NCBI GenBank assembly: GCA_963665545.2
Contig: CAXXKZ010000011.1
Span: 868,001 to 932,000 of the forward strand
DNA: 64,000 bases
Reading direction: 5' to 3'
Source of the DNA: G963665545 sp963665545
GTDB lineage: Bacteria; Pseudomonadota; Gammaproteobacteria; Xanthomonadales; SZUA-36
Part shown: positions 9,143 through 17,480 of the stretch, piece by piece
Layout: every line of letters starts with the position of its first letter
How positions within the stretch are numbered: the stretch's first letter is position 1
Translations under genes and position numbers: made by a program
The notes under the pieces: model-generated
Database searches by the model: none
Told to the model about the DNA's origin: nothing
What the model saw: only the letters and a program-made list of their open reading frames with translations

Positions 9143-9315
9143 GCAATCCAGTCTTTGATTTTGAGTTTGCGTTTTTTCAGGCGGGTCAGTTGCAACTGAT
9201 CCGTGGTTCGAACCTCAGCCAGCCGCTCGATGGCAGTGTCAAGATCTCTATGCTCTTCACGCAGACCTGCCAGCAGGCTGGCGATGTCGCCCGGATCTTG
9301 ATTATCGATCGTCAT
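9103..9315 (-). CDS. DUF465 (YdcH-like) small protein
   Basis: A 70-residue, highly charged, mostly helical protein. The pattern EHRDLDTAIERL followed by LKKRKLKIKDWI is typical of DUF465, small soluble proteins of unknown role that probably form short coiled coils. It is convergent with plsB and overlaps its last 40 bases, and it diverges from ttcA with about 100 bases between them. Family assignment is good; function is not known. Confidence 0.85.
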   Translation of the reverse strand: MTIDNQDPGDIASLLAGLREEHRDLDTAIERLAEVRTTDQLQLTRLKKRKLKIKDWIAYLESKLIPDLDA

Positions 9316-9416
9316 AGATCAAGAATAGCACCGGAGCGGTCGGCATATTGCAACAAGGTTGGCCCGCGTATTGGGGAGAATTCGCGTAGAATACGGCGAT
9401 TCCGGGAGGTCCTACC

Positions 9417-10280
9417 ATGCATGCTGTTGTAAATCCTCAACAATACTCGCGCCATAAGCTGGTCAAGCGACTCCACCGCAAGGTGGGCCAGGCGATCGGT
9501 GATTACACCATGATCGAAGACGGCGACCGCGTCATGGTGTGCATGTCTGGAGGCAAGGACTCCTACACGATGCTCGACATCCTGCTGGACCTGCAGAAAC
9601 GGGCGCCCGTAAACTTTGAACTCATCGGCGTAAATCTGGACCAGAAACAACCGGGTTTTCCGATGCATATCCTGCCCGATTATCTGCGTGATAAGGGTGT
9701 GTCATTTCACATCATTGAACAGGATACCTACAGCGTCGTGAAACGGGTCATACCCGAGGGTAAGACCACTTGCGGTCTGTGCTCCAGGCTTCGCCGAGGC
9801 GCGTTGTACCGCTTTGCATCTGAAAACGGGATCACGCGCATCGCTCTGGGGCACCACCGCGACGACATTATCGAAACCCTGTTTCTCAATATGTTCAATG
9901 GCGGACGCCTGAAGGCCATGCCGCCCAAGCTGATGTCCGACGACGGACAACACATCGTCATCCGGCCGCTCGCTTATTGCAGCGAGGCCGATATCGAGTG
10001 CTACGCAAAACAGCAGAATTTTCCCATCATTCCCTGCGATCTGTGCGGCTCTCAACCCCACCTGCAGCGCCAGGCGATAAAGGCCATGCTGAACCAGTGG
10101 TATCTTGAACACCCGGGGCGGATTGAAAACTTTTTTCGGGCCATTGCCCATGTCTCCCCCTCCCAGCTGGCCGATCGCAACCTGTTTGATTTCGAGCGCC
10201 TTTGCAACGAAAGCAGGGGCAACGAAGGCCGCGATAAAGATCCAAACGAGGCAACTAAATGGACAGAAGAAAATTCGTAG
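9417..10280 (+). CDS. ttcA: tRNA 2-thiocytidine biosynthesis protein TtcA
   Basis: ATP-dependent thiolase that converts C32 to 2-thiocytidine in certain tRNAs, using an iron-sulfur cluster. It has 287 residues. The PP-loop SGGKDSYTM is near residue 43 and the CGLCSRLRRGALY motif with the CXXC cluster ligands is near residue 119. A further LCGSQ cysteine near residue 205 fits the third ligand. A GGGAGG ribosome site lies seven bases before the ATG. Its last 22 bases overlap the start of the dctP gene. Confidence 0.96.
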   Translation: MHAVVNPQQYSRHKLVKRLHRKVGQAIGDYTMIEDGDRVMVCMSGGKDSYTMLDILLDLQKRAPVNFELIGVNLDQKQPGFPMHILPDYLRDKGVSFHIIEQDTYSVVKRVIPEGKTTCGLCSRLRRGALYRFASENGITRIALGHHRDDIIETLFLNMFNGGRLKAMPPKLMSDDGQHIVIRPLAYCSEADIECYAKQQNFPIIPCDLCGSQPHLQRQAIKAMLNQWYLEHPGRIENFFRAIAHVSPSQLADRNLFDFERLCNESRGNEGRDKDPNEATKWTEENS

Positions 10281-11365
10281 CAACGGCAGGGCTCGCGGGC
10301 GCCGCCGGATTGCTGACTGCCTGCGGCCAGCAAAACGCGGGAGCCAATTGCCCGGATGCGAGTGCGCAGAGCAGTGGCGAGACCTTCAATTGGAAAATTG
10401 TCACAACCTGGCCCAGAGACTTTCCAGGGCTGGGCACGGCTGTCAATCGTCTGGCCGAGCGTATTGGCGCCATGAGCAACGGACGCCTCAACATCAAGGT
10501 CTTCGGCGGTAACGAACTGGTGCCCCCGTTCGAGGCGTTTGACGCGGTTTCACGAGGCACGGCTGAGATGGGTCATGGCGCCGCTTACTATTGGAAAGGA
10601 AAGATACCTGCTGCCCAGTTGCTTGCCGGCATCCCCTTCGGCCTCACCGGCCATGAAATCAATGGTTGGTTCTATCACGGCGGCGGACTTGAGCTCTACC
10701 GCGAAGCCTACGCGCCATTTGGCCTCATCCCCTTTCCGGCGGGAAATTCGGGAGTGCAGATGGGTGGGTGGTTCAACAAGGAGATCCACGACCTCAACGA
10801 TCTACGGGGCTTGAAAATGCGTATCCCCGGCATTGGCGGTGAAGTGCTCAGACGCGCAGGCGGCACGCCAGTCACCATTCCCGGCGCCGAATTGTTCACC
10901 GCTCTGGCAGGCGGCACGATTGATGCGGCGGAGTGGGTCGGGCCCTATAACGACCTCGCTTTCGGACTGTTTCGCGCCGCAAAGTATTACTACTATCCTG
11001 GCTGGCAGGAGCCTGGCAGTAGTCTGGAATGTTTCGTCAATGCCGAAGCCTATGCCACTCTGCCCCACGACCTGCAAAGCATCATCGAAGTGGCCTGCCA
11101 GGCAACGACGACGGACATGTACGCAGAATTCGAGGCCATGAATGGTAAGGCGCTCAACACGCTGCTGAATCAGCACGGGGTGGAACTGAGGGCTTTCCCG
11201 GAAGATGTGCTCGCGGCATTGAAGAATTACACCAGCGAAGTTCTGGAAGACCTCGCGGCCGCCGATGAGCTCGCCGCTCGTACATACGCTTCTATGAAAT
11301 CCTTCCTGAATCAGACCGCTCAATGGACCGCGATCGGTGAACAGGCCCTGCTGGCCAGTCGCTAG
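10259..11365 (+). CDS. dctP: TRAP transporter solute-binding protein DctP, Tat-exported lipoprotein
   Basis: Periplasmic receptor delivering a substrate, usually a carboxylate or keto acid, to a TRAP permease. It has 368 residues. The N-terminus reads MDRRKFVATAGLAGAAGLLTACG: a twin-arginine motif followed by a lipobox ending at Cys21, so it is probably Tat-exported and lipid-anchored. DctP signatures include FNWKIVTTWPRDFP, the GLKMRIPGIGGEVLRRAG block carrying the carboxylate-binding Arg, and the AAEWVGPYND segment, which points to the TakP-like subgroup. The ATG lies inside ttcA with GAGG upstream. dctM faces it convergently; no small permease gene is adjacent. Confidence 0.92.
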   Translation: MDRRKFVATAGLAGAAGLLTACGQQNAGANCPDASAQSSGETFNWKIVTTWPRDFPGLGTAVNRLAERIGAMSNGRLNIKVFGGNELVPPFEAFDAVSRGTAEMGHGAAYYWKGKIPAAQLLAGIPFGLTGHEINGWFYHGGGLELYREAYAPFGLIPFPAGNSGVQMGGWFNKEIHDLNDLRGLKMRIPGIGGEVLRRAGGTPVTIPGAELFTALAGGTIDAAEWVGPYNDLAFGLFRAAKYYYYPGWQEPGSSLECFVNAEAYATLPHDLQSIIEVACQATTTDMYAEFEAMNGKALNTLLNQHGVELRAFPEDVLAALKNYTSEVLEDLAAADELAARTYASMKSFLNQTAQWTAIGEQALLASR

Positions 11366-11375
11366 TGTACTAGCG
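11360..11375. repeat. Perfect 7-bp-arm palindrome spanning two convergent stop codons
   Basis: CGCTAGT GT ACTAGCG. The left arm holds the dctP TAG stop (11363-11365) and the right arm the dctM stop (11370-11372 on the other strand), leaving four bases between genes. No T-run follows on either strand, so it is a weak candidate for a bidirectional terminator. Confidence 0.5.
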
Positions 11376-12743
11376 GTAAATCAGGTTGGGTAGCCAAGTG
11401 GCGAGGCCTGGCCAGAAGGCCAGCGCAGCCAGCATCAGCAACTGGATGGCGATAAAGGGAAACACGCCTCGGTAAATGGACGAAGTCTTCACCTCGTCCG
11501 GTGACACGCCGCGTAGATAGAACAAGGCAAATCCGAACGGCGGGGTCAGAAATGAGGTCTGCAAGTTCAGGGCAATCATCACACCCAACCAGATCGGGTC
11601 CAGTCCCATCGCCATCAGCACCGGCCCAACGATCGGCACCACCACGAAAGTGATCTCGATGAAATCGAGCACGAAGCCCAACAGGAACATGATCATCATC
11701 ACCACGATCATTGCGCCGACCACTCCCCCGGGCAGTGACTGGAGCAAATTTGCAACCTGTTCATCGCCGCCGAATCCGCGGAAAACCAGGCTAAACAGCG
11801 ACGCTGCAACAAGGATCATGAACACCATCGCTGTAATGCTGGCCGTGCGGTAAACCACGTCGCGCACGGCCTCGAAACTAAGTTGGCGACGCAACGCGGC
11901 CAGTACCACGGCGCCAACAGCGCCCACTGCCGCTGCCTCGGTAGGTGTGGCAATGCCTTTGAGAATCGAGCCCAGCACTGCGACGATCAAAAGAAGCGGC
12001 CCCGCTGCCAGGCCCACCAGACGTCCTATCGACACCTGCGTGTGAGCCTCCTCGTTCGCTGAAGGCATCAGCGCGGGGCGCATCCATGCCAGGATAAGCA
12101 GGTAGGCCAGATAGGCGCCAACCAAGACAAGGCCCGGGATCAGCGCGCCAGCGAACAACTCGCCAACCGAAACGGTCTCAGGCGAATAAATACCCATTTT
12201 CAGCTGCGCCTGTTGGTACGCATTGGAGAGCACATCAGCCAGCATGACCAATACTATGGATGGGGGGATGATTTGCCCCAGCGTTCCGGCGGCACAAATG
12301 GTCCCCGTGGCCACGGCCGGATTGTAGTCGCAGCGCAACATTGTTGGCAGCGAAATCAGCCCCATGGTCACCACCGTAGCACCCACGATGCCGGTGCTGG
12401 CGGCCATCATTGCGCCGACAATGACCACTGCCATTCCCAAGCCACCGGGTATCGCCCGCATCAATCTGGCGAGTGACTGCAGCAACTGGTCGGCCAGTTT
12501 GGATCGCTCCAGCATCACCCCCATAAAAACAAAAACCGGCACGGCGATCAGCGTTTCATTGGTCATGAGCCCAAACACGCGGTTGGGGAAAGCTTCCAGA
12601 AATGACGGATCGAAATTGCCGGTCGCGACACCCAGTAGCGAAAATACCAGCGCCACGCCGGCCAGCGTAAAGGCAACTGGAAAACCTGCCATTAACGCCA
12701 GCCCAATACCCAGGAACAGCAGCAATGGCATCCAGGAGCCCAT
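11370..12743 (-). CDS. dctM: TRAP transporter large permease DctM
   Basis: Ion-coupled inner-membrane permease of a TRAP transporter. Its 457 residues form about 12 hydrophobic helices. Family blocks visible are MAASTGIVGATVVTMG, AAGTLGQIIPPSIVLVML, the TPTEAAAVGAVGA motif and LQTSFLTPPFGFALFYLRG. A hydrophilic loop near residues 230-245 separates the two halves. It lies 13 bases downstream of the gamma carbonic anhydrase gene and may be co-transcribed with it. It converges on dctP. The small permease DctQ that TRAP systems need is neither fused to this protein nor encoded anywhere in the window. Confidence 0.93.
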   Translation of the reverse strand: MGSWMPLLLFLGIGLALMAGFPVAFTLAGVALVFSLLGVATGNFDPSFLEAFPNRVFGLMTNETLIAVPVFVFMGVMLERSKLADQLLQSLARLMRAIPGGLGMAVVIVGAMMAASTGIVGATVVTMGLISLPTMLRCDYNPAVATGTICAAGTLGQIIPPSIVLVMLADVLSNAYQQAQLKMGIYSPETVSVGELFAGALIPGLVLVGAYLAYLLILAWMRPALMPSANEEAHTQVSIGRLVGLAAGPLLLIVAVLGSILKGIATPTEAAAVGAVGAVVLAALRRQLSFEAVRDVVYRTASITAMVFMILVAASLFSLVFRGFGGDEQVANLLQSLPGGVVGAMIVVMMIMFLLGFVLDFIEITFVVVPIVGPVLMAMGLDPIWLGVMIALNLQTSFLTPPFGFALFYLRGVSPDEVKTSSIYRGVFPFIAIQLLMLAALAFWPGLATWLPNLIYR

Positions 12744-12756
12744 TCAGGGGATATTC

Positions 12757-13329
12757 TTATTCAGGAAGAAAATCATTTTCGCGTTGCTTCAGGTACTCAT
12801 TCTTCAATCGGACATAGTGGGCCGCACTGTAGCCCAGTAAGCCCACTTCACGTTCCGTCAACTCGCGGGCGAACCTCGCGGGATTGCCGCGCCACAGAGT
12901 GCCGGACGGAATTTCAGTTCCCGGAACCACAACGGAGCCGGCTGCCACCAGCGATCCTGTACACACTTTTGCATCATCCAGCACCAAAGCCCGCATGCCG
13001 ATCAGGCAACGATCCTCAATCGTGCATCCGTGCAGGACTGCACTGTGTCCAATAGTAATGTCATTGCCCAGGACCAGCGGCGCACCACGCGGGGTCCACG
13101 GGCCGACGTGGGAAATGTGCAGCACCGAACCATCCTGGATGTTGCAGCGGTCACCGATCACGATGTCGTTGACGTCACCGCGAATCACAGCCATTGGCCA
13201 GACGGACACATCGTCGCCAAGTACTACCGATCCGCTGACGTAGGATTGCTTGGAAATATAGACGTTCCGGCCCAGGCAGGGCCTGGATCTCATATAGCGG
13301 AATACGTCCGATTCGCCGTCATTGGCCAT
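12757..13329 (-). CDS. Gamma carbonic anhydrase family protein (YrdA/PaaY-like)
   Basis: A 190-residue left-handed beta-helix protein of the LbetaH family. Hexapeptide repeats run from about residue 20 to 150 and the characteristic segments SVWPMAVIRGDVN, IGDRCNIQDGSV and ITIGHSAVLHGC supply the three metal-ligand histidines. It ends in an alpha-helix. Such proteins bind zinc or another metal; carbonic anhydrase activity is proven only for some members. A GGAA lies nine bases before the ATG. It starts a probable two-gene transcript with dctM and diverges from argS across a 361-bp region with DnaA boxes. Confidence 0.92.
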   Translation of the reverse strand: MANDGESDVFRYMRSRPCLGRNVYISKQSYVSGSVVLGDDVSVWPMAVIRGDVNDIVIGDRCNIQDGSVLHISHVGPWTPRGAPLVLGNDITIGHSAVLHGCTIEDRCLIGMRALVLDDAKVCTGSLVAAGSVVVPGTEIPSGTLWRGNPARFARELTEREVGLLGYSAAHYVRLKNEYLKQRENDFLPE

Positions 13330-13344
13330 GGCATTGCGTTCCGA

Positions 13345-13541
13345 TTATGCACAGCGCCTGATCTGAACAAAAAATCATACGCTTATTAAGATTATTGCTC
13401 ATGCTTTGTTCTGTTGTTCTTGTATCTGATTGTTATTAATGTAAAAGCAAACAAAATGCGATTTCGGGATGATATCAAGCATCTGATGTTAACTGAGGGC
13501 TGGTCTGCTTTCCATGGTGTTTATGCACAAAGTTATCCACA
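13345..13541. promoter_or_regulatory. Cluster of three DnaA-box consensus sites in the 13330-13690 intergenic region
   Basis: TTATGCACA at 13345-13353 and 13521-13529, and the perfect E. coli consensus TTATCCACA at 13533-13541. All three are on the same strand and the last two are separated by three bases. An AT-rich stretch (13368-13455) lies between them. The region separates divergent gamma-carbonic anhydrase and argS. It could be a DnaA-titration or DnaA-regulated promoter site. No dnaA, mnmG or rpmH neighbour supports an origin. Nothing else convincing was seen in this gap except possible argS promoter elements near 13622. Confidence 0.5.
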
Positions 13542-13690
13542 GGGGCCGCCGGACAATCATAAATCGGTAAATTTCGTGGCGCTCCCGGTGCACAGCGCTT
13601 CTGCTCCACCGCCACAAGGTTTACAATATGCGGCTTTGCGCGCCAAGTCAGCCACTTCAGACAGAGTAGAATTTCGACGGAATAAACCTG

Positions 13691-15451
13691 GTGAAAGAAC
13701 ACATAGAAGAACTACTGGCGCAATCGGTGCTGCACCTCCAGCGTGAAGGTGTGTTGAGCTCCGACTTTGAGCCCGATATTCAGCTGGAGCGCACCAAATC
13801 CTCCGGCCACGGTGAGTATGCCAGTAACATGGCGATGGTGCTGGCGCGATATGCATCCAAGCCCCCCCGGGACCTCGCCCAGGACATCATCGATCGGCTG
13901 CCCCATTCTCGACAAGTCGATCGTGTCGAAATCGCAGGCCCCGGTTTTATCAATTTCTTTCTCCGTCACTGCGCCCTTCGGGGTGTGATCAAGGACGTGA
14001 TGCTTGAGCGCGAAAAATACGGCCAACTGATCGCCGAGCAATCTGAGCGCATCACCTGCGAATTCGTGTCCGCCAATCCGACAGGTCCTTTGCACGTCGG
14101 CCACGGCAGGGGGGCGGCCTATGGCGCCAGCCTGTCGAGAATTCTCCAGGCAGCGGGTCACGAGGTTCAGCGAGAATACTACGTCAATGACAATGGCAGG
14201 CAGATGGATATTCTGGCGACTTGCGTGTGGCTACGTTACCTCGAGCTATGCGGCGAGAAGACGAGCTTCCCCGACAACGGCTACCAGGGTGAGTACATCT
14301 ACGACATCGCACGCAAGGTCCGCGCCGAGTACGGCGATAAATGGCGATTCGGAGGCAGGGAAGTAGAAAGCACGCTGCAACCTTCAGGATCAGAGGGCGG
14401 CGACTGGGAGAAATATATCGATGCCCTGGTAGACCAGGCACGCGTGTTGTTGGGTGGCAAAGGCTACGACATTTTCTTTGACTGTGCGCTGGACACCATT
14501 CTTGCCGACATCGAGGATGATCTGGGTGATTTCGGTGTCCGTTATGAAAACTGGTTTTCTGAACAACAACTCGAAGACAGCGGCGCGCTTGAGCACGCCA
14601 TCGAGCGGCTGAGGGAAAACGGGCATCTCTATGTCAAGAATGGCGCCACATGGTTCAGGGCGTCCGCCCTGGGCGATGAGAAAGACCGGGTCGTCATCCG
14701 GGAAAACGGCAAGACCACTTATTTCGCTTCCGACATCGCGTATTTTCTCAACAAGCTGGAACGCGGTTACGACCGTGCGATTTACGTTCTCGGCGCCGAT
14801 CATCACGGCTACATCGCGCGACTGCGAGCAGCCGCCCAGGGTCTGGGCGAAGATCCGGACAAACTTGAAATTCTGTTGGTCCAGTTTGCCGTCCTGTTTC
14901 GGTCCGGCACAAAGGTCCAGATGTCCACCCGCTCCGGCCAATTTATTACGTTGCGGGAACTGCGCGAAGAAGTCGGAGATGACGCGGCCCGATTCTTTTA
15001 CATTATGCGCTCCCATGAGCAGCACCTGGACTTCGATATGGATCTTGCCACGTCCAAAACCAATGAAAACCCGGTCTACTACATCCAGTATGCATACGCG
15101 CGAATATGCAGTGTCATGCGCAATCTCCATGAGAGGGACCTGCACCACAACGAGGCCATCGGCGAGGCGGCACTGAACCTGCTTCGCGAAGATCACGAAT
15201 TGGCCCTGATGAATAGCGTCAGCCGTTACCCGGAATCAATCGAGGCCTCCGCACGGCTGCGCTCTCCACACCTGCTGGCCCATTACCTGCATTCACTGGC
15301 AACGGACCTGCACGCCTACTACAACGCACATCAATTTATTGTCGATGACGAAAACATGCGCAATGCGCGATTGAATCTCGTCCTTGCAACCAGTATCGTG
15401 CTGAAGTCAGGACTGGCTCTTCTGGGCGTATCGGCCCCTGAGCAGATGTAG
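13691..15451 (+). CDS. argS: Arginyl-tRNA synthetase
   Basis: Class I aminoacyl-tRNA synthetase charging tRNA-Arg. It has 586 residues, close to E. coli's 577. The N-terminal Add-1 domain is followed by FVSANPTGPLHVGHGRGA with the HIGH-type HVGH near residue 134. The degenerate KMSKS region is near VQMSTRSGQFITL (residue 408). The anticodon-binding DALR domain ends in LKSGLALLGVSAPEQM. The start is GTG at 13691; the frame upstream has no better start. A SPOR-domain gene follows after 20 bases. Confidence 0.97.
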   Translation: MKEHIEELLAQSVLHLQREGVLSSDFEPDIQLERTKSSGHGEYASNMAMVLARYASKPPRDLAQDIIDRLPHSRQVDRVEIAGPGFINFFLRHCALRGVIKDVMLEREKYGQLIAEQSERITCEFVSANPTGPLHVGHGRGAAYGASLSRILQAAGHEVQREYYVNDNGRQMDILATCVWLRYLELCGEKTSFPDNGYQGEYIYDIARKVRAEYGDKWRFGGREVESTLQPSGSEGGDWEKYIDALVDQARVLLGGKGYDIFFDCALDTILADIEDDLGDFGVRYENWFSEQQLEDSGALEHAIERLRENGHLYVKNGATWFRASALGDEKDRVVIRENGKTTYFASDIAYFLNKLERGYDRAIYVLGADHHGYIARLRAAAQGLGEDPDKLEILLVQFAVLFRSGTKVQMSTRSGQFITLRELREEVGDDAARFFYIMRSHEQHLDFDMDLATSKTNENPVYYIQYAYARICSVMRNLHERDLHHNEAIGEAALNLLREDHELALMNSVSRYPESIEASARLRSPHLLAHYLHSLATDLHAYYNAHQFIVDDENMRNARLNLVLATSIVLKSGLALLGVSAPEQM

Positions 15452-15471
15452 ACGAGCGGGAGGCTCAGGCA

Positions 15472-16044
15472 TTGACTAGAAAACGTGGCGCAAGCAGGGG
15501 ACGATCCGGCACACCTGCCTGGATGTGGCTTTGCACAGGTATCGTGATTGGACTGGGCCTCGCCTGGTATCTCTGGACCCGCGGGTTGATTCCTGATTCG
15601 GTTCGACAACAGCCCGTCGCCGGCCAGGGCGCACCAACCACGGTTTCCGAGCCGGCGCTGGCCGACGATCTGCAAGCCGATAAGCTGCCGGAAATATCGC
15701 GCTATGACTTTTTTACGGTGCTGCCCGAAATGGAGGTCGTGGTGCCGGAGCAGGAACTCACGCAGCGTGACCAGCAATCTGCGGCGGGTGCCGGTAGCAG
15801 CACCGCCGGCACCAAGAATTACCTGCTGCAGGTGGGCTCGTTCCGCTCCGCGACCGACGCAGAGCAAATGAAGGCCCGCCTTGCCCTTCAGGGCATCATG
15901 GCTGAAGTGCAGAAGGTCACGGTCAATGACCAGATCTGGCATCGGGTGCGCGTCGGCCCGGTTTCAGGTGCCCGCAATGCCGAGGACTTGCGCCAACGCC
16001 TGAGCAACAGCGGCATTGACAGCCTGGTGATGGAAAGCTCTTAG
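15472..16044 (+). CDS. SPOR-domain cell-division-type membrane protein (FtsN-like)
   Basis: A 190-residue bitopic protein. A short basic cytoplasmic tail is followed by one membrane helix (residues 16-34, WMWLCTGIVIGLGLAWYLW), a linker, and a C-terminal SPOR domain from about residue 115 (YLLQVGSFRSATDAEQMKAR). SPOR domains bind denuded septal peptidoglycan. The TTG start at 15472 has GGGAGG eight bases upstream. The argS-SPOR pair is common in gammaproteobacteria, where this gene is often called ftsN and followed by hslVU; hslVU is not present here. I infer a divisome role but cannot assign FtsN proper. Confidence 0.85.
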   Translation: MTRKRGASRGRSGTPAWMWLCTGIVIGLGLAWYLWTRGLIPDSVRQQPVAGQGAPTTVSEPALADDLQADKLPEISRYDFFTVLPEMEVVVPEQELTQRDQQSAAGAGSSTAGTKNYLLQVGSFRSATDAEQMKARLALQGIMAEVQKVTVNDQIWHRVRVGPVSGARNAEDLRQRLSNSGIDSLVMESS

Positions 16045-16081
16045 GGGCCCCAGTCCATCGGCTGATTGGGGGCAGGGCCGA

Positions 16082-16894
16082 TCAGTTGCCCTCAGTCGCC
16101 CCAAAATATCTATCATGAGCGGTGCAGACCCGATCCCACAGCGTAGCCAATTCGGGCACATCCAGGGCAAACCGCTCTTGGAGCGATTCGGCCAGGTGCT
16201 CCGCAGATTGGATCAACCACTCATTTATCCCCCCTGGCGTGATTGTTTTGGCCACCCGACCCAATTGCACCTCGTAGCCAATGGGCGTGAATTGTTGGCA
16301 AATCAGCGCCTTGACGAACGGCGAATCCTCGGCCGTGCTGAGCCAGGCGCTCTGTTCCGCCAACAATGATTCGTCAGCCGCTGCGTGAATGAAATCGAAA
16401 GAGGCGGCGCCACCGAACTCGTGGTTGTGAAAACGCCAATACTTACCCATTTCTTCAAGCCCATAACCAAAGCCACGTTGCTCAAAACAATGGCTGCGCA
16501 ACGGCACGGGCTCATAAGCGCCATCACCAAAACCCACGTCGGCAATCCAGGGCTGTTCGAGTTGTACGCTAAGAACCAGGTGATTGCCCAGCACCCCATC
16601 TCCTTGAACCGAGCGCATGACACCACCGATCAGGCGGGTAATCTGAAAACCAATTTCCCGTAGCGCCCAATCGAGCAAGCCATTCATTTCATAACACCAG
16701 CCACCTCGACCACCCTCAACGATTTTGTCGTAGATACGGTGGATATCGAGGTCCACAGGACGTTGCAACTGCACGTCGATATTCTCATAAGGAATACTCA
16801 GCAGGTGCTGACGGTGGATCGCTCTGAGCGTTGCGATGTCGGGTCGCGCTTCGCCTTCGAAACGGATGAATTGGAGGTAGTCGCTAATGTCCAT
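16082..16894 (-). CDS. nat: Arylamine N-acetyltransferase
   Basis: Acetyl-CoA-dependent transferase acting on arylamines or hydrazines. From the chosen ATG at 16894 it has 270 residues, the normal NAT length; an upstream in-frame start at 16957 adds 21 residues with no family match. The Cys-His-Asp triad is visible: Cys in RGGWCYEMN (near residue 69), His in GNHLVLSV, Asp in IADVGFGD. PYENIDVQL is a further NAT signature. It is downstream of the csp gene on the same strand, separated by a strong hairpin. Confidence 0.9.
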   Translation of the reverse strand: MDISDYLQFIRFEGEARPDIATLRAIHRQHLLSIPYENIDVQLQRPVDLDIHRIYDKIVEGGRGGWCYEMNGLLDWALREIGFQITRLIGGVMRSVQGDGVLGNHLVLSVQLEQPWIADVGFGDGAYEPVPLRSHCFEQRGFGYGLEEMGKYWRFHNHEFGGAASFDFIHAAADESLLAEQSAWLSTAEDSPFVKALICQQFTPIGYEVQLGRVAKTITPGGINEWLIQSAEHLAESLQERFALDVPELATLWDRVCTAHDRYFGATEGN

Positions 16895-16981
16895 AGACGG
16901 ACATGATGCCTGCAGAAGACCTCGTGCTACACGGCGCCGCAGTGACACAGCGCCCATGCAGCATCTTAACGCATGATTTTG

Positions 16982-17018
16982 ATTAGCCGGCGCCTGCCAG
17001 GCAGGCGTCCGGGCTAAT
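16982..17018 (-). terminator. Intergenic hairpin after the cold-shock gene
   Basis: ATTAGCC (16982-16988) pairs with GGCTAAT (17012-17018), and CGCCTGCC (16991-16998) pairs with GGCAGGCG (17000-17007), a long stem with one internal loop. No T-run follows on either strand, so termination would be Rho-assisted, or the element could stabilise the csp mRNA 3' end. A second, smaller stem (17054-17070) overlaps the csp stop. Confidence 0.45.
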
Positions 17019-17048
17019 GTAACCTGTTATGTGATTTAGAACGTACGA

Positions 17049-17252
17049 TCAAAGACCGGAAACGCCGGTCGCACACGGTCCCTTCTGGCCCTGTCCGACT
17101 TCGTATTCCACTTTCTGACCGTCATTGAGTGTTGCATAGCCATCGCTTTTAATTTCAGAATGGTGCACAAACAAATCCTTCCCGCCGTCATCTGGCGTGA
17201 TAAATCCGAATCCCTTGCTTGCGTCGAACCATTTTACTGTACCTGTACTCAT
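17049..17252 (-). CDS. Cold-shock domain protein (CspA family)
   Basis: A 67-residue single cold-shock domain that binds single-stranded RNA or DNA. RNP1 (KGFGFITP) starts at residue 14 and RNP2 (DLFVHHSEI) at residue 27. The usual GPAATNV-type end is replaced by GPCATGVSGL, with a cysteine. AGAGGA lies about ten bases upstream of the ATG. It stands alone, downstream of batD but after a 228-bp gap that would supply a long 5' leader. Confidence 0.95.
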   Translation of the reverse strand: MSTGTVKWFDASKGFGFITPDDGGKDLFVHHSEIKSDGYATLNDGQKVEYEVGQGQKGPCATGVSGL

Positions 17253-17480
17253 ACCTGCTTGTTCCTCTTTAAAATTGAATATCGCACTATCTTGGCATTC
17301 TGCTTATATACAGAAACCTCGAATCACGACAGCATTTTGCTGAAATTAGCGAATGCCAGTCGCTTTTTACCACATAACACCACGTCTGCGTAGCAAATAA
17401 AGACAATTGGATGCATCTTTTGACGCTTTTTTGTTGCAAGTGGGCCCTCTACAATACCTGCCAATAATACTAGGGTCCAA
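17253..17480 (-). promoter_or_regulatory. Leader/promoter region of the cold-shock gene
   Basis: A 228-bp AT-rich gap between batD and csp, both on the minus strand. Long structured leaders are usual for cold-inducible csp genes. A possible -10 (TATATA around 17305-17312 on the minus strand) has no convincing -35, so no promoter is claimed. No ORF is supported here. Confidence 0.3.

Noticed and set aside
12213..12840. Plus-strand frames opposite dctM proposed as a missing dctQ
   Set aside because: They are shadows of the dctM frame and lack the hydrophobic helices of DctQ.
13330..13690. Chromosomal replication origin at the DnaA boxes
   Set aside because: Only three boxes, and no dnaA, dnaN, mnmG or rpmH nearby; kept only as a DnaA-box cluster.
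13414..13746. 110-residue plus-strand frame before argS
   Set aside because: It overlaps the argS start in another frame, covers the DnaA-box region, and shows no family-like sequence or ribosome site.
16055..16081. Terminator between the SPOR gene and nat
   Set aside because: ATCGGC/GCCGAT can pair but the loop is long and no T-run follows on either strand.
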